From: Maribacter huludaoensis
GTDB taxonomy: Bacteria > Bacteroidota > Bacteroidia > Flavobacteriales > Flavobacteriaceae
Assembly: GCF_029350945.1 (NCBI RefSeq)
Contig: NZ_JARKMS010000005.1
Span: forward strand, 105,770 to 169,769
Direction of reading: 5' to 3'
Length of the DNA stretch: 64,000 nucleotides
Below are positions 47,690-54,755 of the stretch, piece by piece (the stretch's first letter is position 1; the number at the start of each line of letters is the position of its first letter). The notes under the pieces are model-generated. The model saw only the letters and a list, made by a program, of their open reading frames with translations. It did not search any database and was not told the origin of the DNA. A program made the position numbers and the translations under genes.

Positions 47690-50600
47690 ATGGTTAATCA
47701 CAAGCACTTTTTATTTTTTATTTTCTGTTTGGTATTCTTGTTCGCTCATAGCCAAGAATTATCTTATAAGGAGGCTTTCCCGAACATTTCATTCAATTTC
47801 CCTACTGAAATCCAAGCTAGTGTGGACGGTACCAATCGTATGTTCGTCGTTGAGCAGCCAGGTTTCATAAAAGTTTTTCCAAATAAAGAAGATGTAACCA
47901 CCCAAGAACTGGTTACATTTTTAGATATTTCATCTAATGTAGCGTATAGCTCCGGCCAGGAAATAGGACTTTTAGGTCTAGCTTTTCACCCCAATTATGC
48001 TACTAACGGTTATATTTTTGTTTACTATATTGATCAACCCAGTAATTACAGAATTAATATTGCGCGTTATACCGTAGATAGTTCCAATCCTAATTTGATC
48101 GATTCTTCATCTAGAACAATTATTGCACAATACACCAAAAATCAATCAGACTCCAACCATAATGGCGGCAAAATTGCTTTTGGTCCTGATGGTTACTTAT
48201 ATATTTCTATTGGTGATGGCGGGGGTGGTGGCGACCCGCAAGGAAATGGACAAAATTTAAACACAGTTTTTGGTAGCTTACTTAGAATTGATATTGATTT
48301 AGACGGAAACAACCCAATTGAATCAAACCCAGAATTACCTAATGGCAATTATGAAATACCAAGTGACAACCCAAGAGTGGGCCTATCAGGATTAGATGAA
48401 ATTTATGCTTGGGGAATAAGGAATACATGGAAATTTTCTTTTGACCCTACCGGTAACCTGTGGGGAGCGGACGTAGGTCAAAATTCCTATGAGGAAATTA
48501 ATATTATTACCAAAGGCGGCAACTATGGCTGGAATAAGTTTGAAGCCAATACAGAACCTAGCTATGGAAGTGAAACCTTACTTGCCACATCACCTGATAT
48601 TAAGCCTATTTTCTTCTATGACCACAATGCATCTGACCTTTCCATAACCGGCGGCTATACCTACTATGGTTCCTTAACTAGCAACAGTATAAAAAATAAA
48701 TATATTTATGGCGACTATGTTTCAGGGCGTGTGTGGGCTCTTGAATATAATCCATTGAACGGCGCCATATCCAATGAACTACTTTTTAAAACCAATGGAG
48801 AGTTCATTTCCTCATTTGGTGAAGATGAAGCTGGTGAGTTATATTTCTCCGATTACGGAGAAAATGTAAAAATTTTTAAAATTACGGAAACTGTAACCGG
48901 TCCCGTGACAACACCTGTAAATGGAATTGGTGAATGGAAATCACTATCCTCAGGAACAAATGGAATTGTAGAAACTATTACAACTTCTTCAAATAACTTA
49001 AGTTACATAGCAGGTTCATTCTCTAGTGCCGGGGGAATAAATGTATCCAATTTGGCCACTTTAAGTACAAACGAACAATGGGCCACATTGGGTGTCGCTG
49101 TAGAAGGAACTATATTAACTACTGCAATGGCAACGGACGGGACATTATATATAGCCGGGGATTTTACAACAGTAAATGGTATTGAAGCCAATAATATAGC
49201 AAAATGGAACGGTAGCACTTGGTCATCTTTGAGTTCCGGAACCAACGGTCAAGTTTCTACAATAGATTTTAATGAAGATGGAGTTTTGTTCGTTGGCGGT
49301 GTATTTACTACTGCTGGTGACTTAAATGCCAATAATATAGCAAAATGGGAAAATGAAACCTGGAGCCTGCTTACAGATGATACCACTACTATTTCAGGAG
49401 TTAATAATGAAGTAAGATCCATTCATATAGAAGACAACGGTCAGGTTTATGTGGGTGGTAATTTTGACACTGCCGGTGGTATTGCCGCAAATAGAATCGC
49501 TCTATGGAACGGTACTAATTGGTCTGCCCTGGGATCTGGCACCAGCGGATTTGTACAAGCAATAGAATCTATAGGTAATTATTTATATGTTGGAGGCAAC
49601 TTTGCCATTGCCGGGGACAAAACAGTAAATAGAATAGCCAGATTTGATAAAAACAGTAATACATGGCAAGCTATGGGAACAGGGGTAAGTGGAAACATAA
49701 ATGCTATTACCCATAGTGGCCCGTATATTTATGTAGGAGGTACATTTGATACTGCAAGTGATAATGGATCTATTGATAAAGTAATGAACAATATTGCCCG
49801 CTGGAGCGAACAAAGTGGTTGGGAAGCTTTAGGAACAGATACCAATGTAGGTGTAAATACCAGAGTAAACACCTTACAATTTATAAAGGATGAAACCCAG
49901 CTTCTAGTTGGCGGTAACTTTGATGTAGCGGGAAATGTGAACGCCAACAATATTTCTATATGGGCAGAAGTTTTTTGTACTGATGAAAACGTAATTCCAG
50001 AATATTTCATAAATGGTAGCTGGGATAGTAGCAGTGACAACTTAACGATTACTGAAGGTGAGGATATTACCTTAAGCATTTTACCCAACAATACCCCTTT
50101 TTCAATCACCCTTCCCGGGGGCGATATTGTTGAAAATGATTATTTAATAGAAAACGTAAGCCAAGCACAGGCTGGTACTTACACCTTTACTACGGTAGAA
50201 GGATGTACCAGAAATTTTACATTGATCATTGATACTATTAGTATTGATGATGACGATGATGATGGCGACGGAGTATTGAATTCTGATGATAATTGCCCTA
50301 ATACACCCAACGGAGAAGTTGTGGATGAAAATGGATGCATAGCTGCTTCATACCCTAACAATCAGTTTAAGATAACTTCTACCGGTACTTCTTGTATTGG
50401 TTCCGAAAACGGCTCAGTTTTAATAGAATCCATAACTACTGAAGAATTTTCGGCAACTATTACCGGTGAGGGCGTAAATAGTACAATACCCTTCACCCAA
50501 ACCCTATCTATAAAAGATTTAGCGAACGGGGATTATAATTTATGCATATCCCCTATCAATTCTTCAAATTATCAAACATGTTCTAAAATAGTCATAACCG

Positions 50601-51064
50601 AGCCTGTACCCTTGAATGTATTTTTAGATTTTAATGCTCTAACAAATGAAGCCAATATTCATATGAATGGTGCAGAAGAATATACCGTTCAAGTTAACGG
50701 TAAAAGTTTTCAAACTAAAGAATCTCAAATTACCCTGCCACTTAATGAAGACATCAACAATATTAGCGTTAGTACTGGTCAACTTTGCCAAGGCAAATAT
50801 GAAGAAACTATATATTTAGGAAATACGCCAATAATCTATCCCAACCCTGTGGGCAACATACTGTCAATTGATTTAAAATCTCTTACAATAGATAAGCTTG
50901 AAATAGCTATTTTTACCGAAGCGGGAGTTTTACTACATTCTAGCAATCTTAAAGTTGAACAATCTATTATTAAAATAAATACCAGCTATTTAAGTTCGGG
51001 CATTTATTTTTTAAAATTGAAGAATGATGGTTTTAATAAATCCTTCAAACTAATAAAACAGTGA
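47690..51064 (+). CDS. T9SS-secreted PQQ-type sugar dehydrogenase with propeller repeats
   Basis: This 1124-residue protein starts with a signal peptide (MVNHKHFLFFIFCLVFLFAHS). A soluble glucose/aldose dehydrogenase domain follows (GLLGLAFHPNYATNG, SNHNGGKIAFGPDGYLYIS with the probable catalytic His, IGDGGGGGDPQGNGQ, EIYAWGIRNTWKFSFDP, GGNYGWNKFE), residues about 25-400. Then come seven GG.F..AGG..ANNIA.W repeats (about 413-760), an Ig-like module (about 762-850), an Asp-rich thrombospondin type 3-like segment and a T9SS type A sorting domain (PIIYPNPVGN to end). The dehydrogenase type oxidises sugars with PQQ as cofactor; no PQQ synthesis genes are here. The Ig-like module resembles one in the two AA5 oxidases. 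It overlaps the next lipoprotein gene by four bases. Confidence 0.88.
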   Translation: MVNHKHFLFFIFCLVFLFAHSQELSYKEAFPNISFNFPTEIQASVDGTNRMFVVEQPGFIKVFPNKEDVTTQELVTFLDISSNVAYSSGQEIGLLGLAFHPNYATNGYIFVYYIDQPSNYRINIARYTVDSSNPNLIDSSSRTIIAQYTKNQSDSNHNGGKIAFGPDGYLYISIGDGGGGGDPQGNGQNLNTVFGSLLRIDIDLDGNNPIESNPELPNGNYEIPSDNPRVGLSGLDEIYAWGIRNTWKFSFDPTGNLWGADVGQNSYEEINIITKGGNYGWNKFEANTEPSYGSETLLATSPDIKPIFFYDHNASDLSITGGYTYYGSLTSNSIKNKYIYGDYVSGRVWALEYNPLNGAISNELLFKTNGEFISSFGEDEAGELYFSDYGENVKIFKITETVTGPVTTPVNGIGEWKSLSSGTNGIVETITTSSNNLSYIAGSFSSAGGINVSNLATLSTNEQWATLGVAVEGTILTTAMATDGTLYIAGDFTTVNGIEANNIAKWNGSTWSSLSSGTNGQVSTIDFNEDGVLFVGGVFTTAGDLNANNIAKWENETWSLLTDDTTTISGVNNEVRSIHIEDNGQVYVGGNFDTAGGIAANRIALWNGTNWSALGSGTSGFVQAIESIGNYLYVGGNFAIAGDKTVNRIARFDKNSNTWQAMGTGVSGNINAITHSGPYIYVGGTFDTASDNGSIDKVMNNIARWSEQSGWEALGTDTNVGVNTRVNTLQFIKDETQLLVGGNFDVAGNVNANNISIWAEVFCTDENVIPEYFINGSWDSSSDNLTITEGEDITLSILPNNTPFSITLPGGDIVENDYLIENVSQAQAGTYTFTTVEGCTRNFTLIIDTISIDDDDDDGDGVLNSDDNCPNTPNGEVVDENGCIAASYPNNQFKITSTGTSCIGSENGSVLIESITTEEFSATITGEGVNSTIPFTQTLSIKDLANGDYNLCISPINSSNYQTCSKIVITEPVPLNVFLDFNALTNEANIHMNGAEEYTVQVNGKSFQTKESQITLPLNEDINNISVSTGQLCQGKYEETIYLGNTPIIYPNPVGNILSIDLKSLTIDKLEIAIFTEAGVLLHSSNLKVEQSIIKINTSYLSSGIYFLKLKNDGFNKSFKLIKQ
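48930..49972 (+). repeat. Seven 47-53-residue propeller repeats
   Basis: Seven units each run from a W..L to an N.IA.W, with the core VGG.F.TAGG..ANNIA. Unit starts fall near residues 415, 464, 510, 558, 611, 660 and 712. The number seven suggests a complete seven-bladed beta-propeller separate from the dehydrogenase propeller. Confidence 0.75.
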
Positions 51065-51738
51065 AAAGAAGCGGATTTTTAGTTTTTCTATTTTTATTAA
51101 TTCAGTCATGCGGTGTAGATTCAGATGTTCTGGAATACGCCAATGACGAAATAAACATTACGCTTATTTTTCCCGAAAATGATTCTGAATGCACAGAAGG
51201 CGTTATCGTTTCCGAAACACAGAGCGAACTAGTTTTTAAATGGGAAGATAACGATGACAATGGTCCGTACACCGTTCATTTAACAAACCTCTTAAGTTCA
51301 CAAACTGAATTAATTGCAAGTAATGACACAAATATTGCTATTGTATTAGACAGAGGTGTCGCCTATTCTTGGTTCGTGACAGGTAACATCAATAGTTCTA
51401 GTGAGGTCTGGAATTTTTACAATGAAGGACCCGGGTTAGAATCTACTATACCGTATCCTGCCACGGCAATATCACCAGTTAGTGGTGCTACAATATCACA
51501 AACGAGTACAACTGTCAATTTAATTTGGGCGTCAGAAGACCCTGATAATGATATTATTTCTTACGATTTATTTTTTGGAGAAGTGAAAGACCCTGAACTC
51601 TATGGAACAGATCTTACCGAAACTAGATTCAATGACATTCCGGTTGAGGCTGGTAAAGTTTACTATTGGAAAGTTGTAACTAAAGATAGTGTAGGAAATG
51701 AATCAACTTCTGAAGTTTTTAATTTTAGCGTAGGATAA
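51061..51738 (+). CDS. Lipoprotein with fibronectin type III-like domains
   Basis: This 225-residue protein uses a GTG start that overlaps the upstream TGA by four bases, so it is translationally coupled to the PQQ-type dehydrogenase gene. It has a lipoprotein signal (FLLIQSCGVDSD, Cys at about 17) and two beta-sandwich stretches. The second is FnIII-like (NLIWASEDPDNDIISYDLFF to GKVYYWKVVTKDSVGN). No catalytic residues are recognised. It may hold the secreted dehydrogenase at the outer membrane; this is inferred from coupling only. Confidence 0.75.
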   Translation: MKRSGFLVFLFLLIQSCGVDSDVLEYANDEINITLIFPENDSECTEGVIVSETQSELVFKWEDNDDNGPYTVHLTNLLSSQTELIASNDTNIAIVLDRGVAYSWFVTGNINSSSEVWNFYNEGPGLESTIPYPATAISPVSGATISQTSTTVNLIWASEDPDNDIISYDLFFGEVKDPELYGTDLTETRFNDIPVEAGKVYYWKVVTKDSVGNESTSEVFNFSVG

Positions 51739-51800
51739 GAGGAGAGAAACTTAAGTTAAAACATAAGAAAAAAGTACTCTTGCTTAATTTAACATAAACA

Positions 51801-51839
51801 AAAAAGCCCGATAAATGGATAAACATTTATCGAGCTTTT
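51801..51839. terminator. Bidirectional terminator between convergent genes
   Basis: AAGCCCGATAAATG pairs with CATTTATCGAGCTT (one mismatch) around GATAAA, with A and T runs on the two sides. It separates the plus-strand lipoprotein gene from the minus-strand OmpA-like gene. Confidence 0.85.
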
Positions 51840-51855
51840 CTTATAAAATAACCTT

Positions 51856-53037
51856 TTAGAATTCTTGAATAATAAACTCTGATCGTCTGTTTACCGCATG
51901 TTTCTCTTCTGGACAATACGTATCGTCGTTACAATCATTAAGTAACATAGACTCACCATAGGCTTCGGTTGTCAGTTTTTCTTCTGAAACACCTTTAGAT
52001 ATTAAATATTCCTTTGTTTTATCTACTCTACGTTGAGATAACCAATCATTATATTTGGATGTTCCTCGAGAATCTGTATGTGAGGTTATCTTTAGTTTTA
52101 AAGTAGGTATCTCGATCAATACATCTGCTAAAGATTCCAACACTTTTTTAGAAGATGAATTTAGATAAGATGAATTCAGATCAAAATAAACATAACCTAA
52201 ATCTTCAATTTTAGATTTAATTTCTGCTTTACGCTTATTTATTTCATCAATTTTTGCTTTCTCGGCAGCAGCCAAGGCATCTGCTTCTTTTTGTTTCTTA
52301 AGTCTTTCTGCCAGTAAAGCTTCGTCTTTTAAACGGTTAACCTCATTAATAGAATCTGTTTGTCGTTGTTTCTCTTTGGCAATGGCCGCCAATAGTTCCA
52401 ACTTCTCTTCTCCGCGTTTAGAAAGACCTTTTTCAATTCCAAATTGATAAACGGCACCTGCTGCATACTGTAAGTGATTTGAAACACCTTCACTCTCACT
52501 CATAGCCCATTTACCGGTGGCATTTAAATCTAAGCCCCATCTATCTGAAAACCATGTTCTAAAACCTACAATAGCATTATAGGTTCCCCTACCTCTATTA
52601 TTGGCGTCCGTATAACCGGCACCGATACCAACATAAGGATCAAACCAGCCTGTTTCACCGATTATTTTGTTCAAATCATACGTTATTCTTCCATCAATGC
52701 CGTAATAACTAATATTTTCAGTTAAAATTTCTCCATCAACATTTTTGCCCTCTTTATATTGGTTATACGTACCAATTGCTTCTAAGCCCAGACCACTTTT
52801 AAAATAACGACCTATACTTACTCTAGATGGATAAGGAACAAGATTCCATTCATCCGTAAAATTTAAAAGTTCATCAAAAACATTACCTGAATCATCAACG
52901 GCATTTAAGCCTACGCCAAAAATCCAAGAGCTTTGAACAATGCTATCCTTTGCCGTAATTTGTAGTTCATCTTGGGCAAAAGATAAAGATGAAAGCATAA
53001 AAAAGACTAAAAAACTGTAAATAGAAGTAGTTTTCAT
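51856..53037 (-). CDS. OmpA family outer-membrane protein
   Basis: I start at ATG 53037 (MKTTSIYSFLVFFMLSSLSFAQ), a clean signal peptide; an upstream in-frame start at 53094 would add 19 residues of poor leader. The 393-residue protein has an N-terminal beta-barrel-like domain (WIFGVGLNAVDDSG to HLQYAAGAVYQFG) and a charged coiled-coil (about 215-280). A C-terminal OmpA peptidoglycan-binding domain (YVYFDLNSSYLN, ITSHTDSRGTSKYNDWLSQ, NRRSEFII) follows. It would tether the outer membrane to peptidoglycan. It stands alone, with terminator downstream. Confidence 0.93.
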   Translation of the reverse strand: MKTTSIYSFLVFFMLSSLSFAQDELQITAKDSIVQSSWIFGVGLNAVDDSGNVFDELLNFTDEWNLVPYPSRVSIGRYFKSGLGLEAIGTYNQYKEGKNVDGEILTENISYYGIDGRITYDLNKIIGETGWFDPYVGIGAGYTDANNRGRGTYNAIVGFRTWFSDRWGLDLNATGKWAMSESEGVSNHLQYAAGAVYQFGIEKGLSKRGEEKLELLAAIAKEKQRQTDSINEVNRLKDEALLAERLKKQKEADALAAAEKAKIDEINKRKAEIKSKIEDLGYVYFDLNSSYLNSSSKKVLESLADVLIEIPTLKLKITSHTDSRGTSKYNDWLSQRRVDKTKEYLISKGVSEEKLTTEAYGESMLLNDCNDDTYCPEEKHAVNRRSEFIIQEF

Positions 53038-53157
53038 AATATATAATTTGGGGTGACAAAACGTAAAATTAATTGTATACAAGGTCCTTAGCAAATTATT
53101 ACCGTATACAGCAATTAAAATCGTCCGATAGTTGAATGTAGAAGAATTATCGACTAA

Positions 53158-53604
53158 TTACTTTTCTATTTTTAAACTTTTTGCGCTTAGCGGTAGCTTA
53201 TAGATGCTAAAAGGGCTGACCACTAGCTTACTTTCGTCTTTAGAAGTCTTAGACTTAAGTTTACGTATCCCTAAAAACTCATCATCTTCGTTTAACGTTA
53301 AATTAGCGTAGTTTGATGCTGAATTATCTCCGCACCAAATTAAAATCATTTCAGAATTAAAATCTACTTCTGGAGGTGTTAATCCCGGTTTTCTAGTGCG
53401 ATTTATTTTGCCATAAAAAGCATTTAACTCTTTCTGACTTTTTATAAGAATATATTCTTCTTTTTCAAAGCCGCTATAATTTTCATTTAAAAGAAGTTCC
53501 ATTTCCTTATTATTAGATTCCTGTAAACTGTGTTGGGCCGTTGTTTTACAAGAATTTAATTGAAGTATTATGACCAATAAAAGACAAATAGAATATTTAA
53601 ACAT
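53158..53604 (-). CDS. Small lipoprotein, PrcB-like C-terminal region
   Basis: I start at ATG 53604 (MFKYSICLLLVIILQLNSC), which gives a proper lipoprotein signal with Cys at about 19 and overlaps the bshA stop by eight bases. A start at 53673 would add 23 residues inside bshA. The 148-residue product has EEYILIKSQKELNAFYGKI and PPEVDFNSEMILIWCG, resembling the PrcB_C (protease complex subunit) fold. It lacks the usual TGGY block, so the assignment is weak. It ends the GH3-bshA unit. Confidence 0.55.
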   Translation of the reverse strand: MFKYSICLLLVIILQLNSCKTTAQHSLQESNNKEMELLLNENYSGFEKEEYILIKSQKELNAFYGKINRTRKPGLTPPEVDFNSEMILIWCGDNSASNYANLTLNEDDEFLGIRKLKSKTSKDESKLVVSPFSIYKLPLSAKSLKIEK

Positions 53605-54736
53605 TTTTGAATCTTCCGTTATAAGCTCTCTCATAAACCTCTTCATATAAAGGCACAACTTTTTGAATATCAAAACGCTGAGCTTCTTTTAAAGCATTCA
53701 GCTTAAAGCGCTCTAAAACACTATCATTCTTTAAAATGGTAATTGCCTTGGCCGCCATATCATTAATATCGCCAACATCGCTTAAAAATCCGCTAACGCC
53801 CTCTGTATTTACTTCTGGGATACCGCCTGCGTTACTAGAAATAACCGGAACTTTATTTATCATAGCTTCTAAGGCTGCTAGTCCAAAACTTTCCGATTGT
53901 GATGGTAAGAGAAACAAATCAGAAAAACATAAAATCTTATCTATCTCATTACTATTACCTAGAAAAATCACTTTATCAGAAATACCCAATTCTTCACATA
54001 ATCGCTCAGCACCAGCCTTTTCAGGACCTTCACCAACCATTATCAATTTTGAAGGTATCTCTAATTGAATTTTACTGAAAATCTTTATAACATCAGGTAT
54101 ACGTTTTACCTTTCTAAAATTACTAATATGTGTTACAATACGCTCTTCTTCTGTAGCCATGTTAGATCGTTGACAATCAGTAAAAGTAGTGCTGTATTTT
54201 TTTGCATCTATGAAATTGGGAATGACCTCAATATCACCCTGAATATCAAAAGTATCCAACGTTCCTTGTTTTAAACTGGCCGAAACAGAAGTTACCACAT
54301 CAGATTGGTTGATGCTAAACGTAACTGCCGGTTTATAGAACGGGTGTTTACCTACCAAAGTAATATCAGTACCGTGCAACGTGGTAATCATAGGTACATA
54401 AATACCTTCTTCTTCTAACATCTTTTTCGCCATATATCCTGCATATGCATGAGGTATGGCATAGTGTACATGTAAAAGATCTATTTTATGAAGCTTTATC
54501 GTATCTACCAACTTACTTGACAATGCAAGTTCATAAGGTTGATAATGAAAGAGTGGATATTCCGGTACATGAACTTCATGAAAGAATATCTTGTTACTCA
54601 ACAGTTCTAAACGAACGGGTTGTTTGTAAGTAATAAAATGAATCTCATGACCTCTGTTCGCCAATGCAATTCCTAATTCTGTTGCTACAACACCACTACC
54701 ACCAAAAGTAGGGTAACATACTATTGCTATTTTCAT
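53597..54736 (-). CDS. bshA: N-acetyl-alpha-D-glucosaminyl L-malate synthase
   Basis: This 379-residue GT4 enzyme makes the first intermediate of bacillithiol from UDP-GlcNAc and L-malate. The start KIAIVCYPTFGGSGVVATELG, HVHYAIPHAYAGYMAKKML, TTLHGTDITLVGKHP, and SQSESFGLAALEAMINKVPV (EX7E donor site) are diagnostic for BshA rather than a capsule transferase. It follows the GH3-beta-lactamase gene by 19 bases and overlaps the next small lipoprotein gene. bshB and bshC are not in this window. Confidence 0.95.
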   Translation of the reverse strand: MKIAIVCYPTFGGSGVVATELGIALANRGHEIHFITYKQPVRLELLSNKIFFHEVHVPEYPLFHYQPYELALSSKLVDTIKLHKIDLLHVHYAIPHAYAGYMAKKMLEEEGIYVPMITTLHGTDITLVGKHPFYKPAVTFSINQSDVVTSVSASLKQGTLDTFDIQGDIEVIPNFIDAKKYSTTFTDCQRSNMATEEERIVTHISNFRKVKRIPDVIKIFSKIQLEIPSKLIMVGEGPEKAGAERLCEELGISDKVIFLGNSNEIDKILCFSDLFLLPSQSESFGLAALEAMINKVPVISSNAGGIPEVNTEGVSGFLSDVGDINDMAAKAITILKNDSVLERFKLNALKEAQRFDIQKVVPLYEEVYERAYNGRFKNV

Positions 54737-54755
54737 TACAACAAAATTACCTTTT

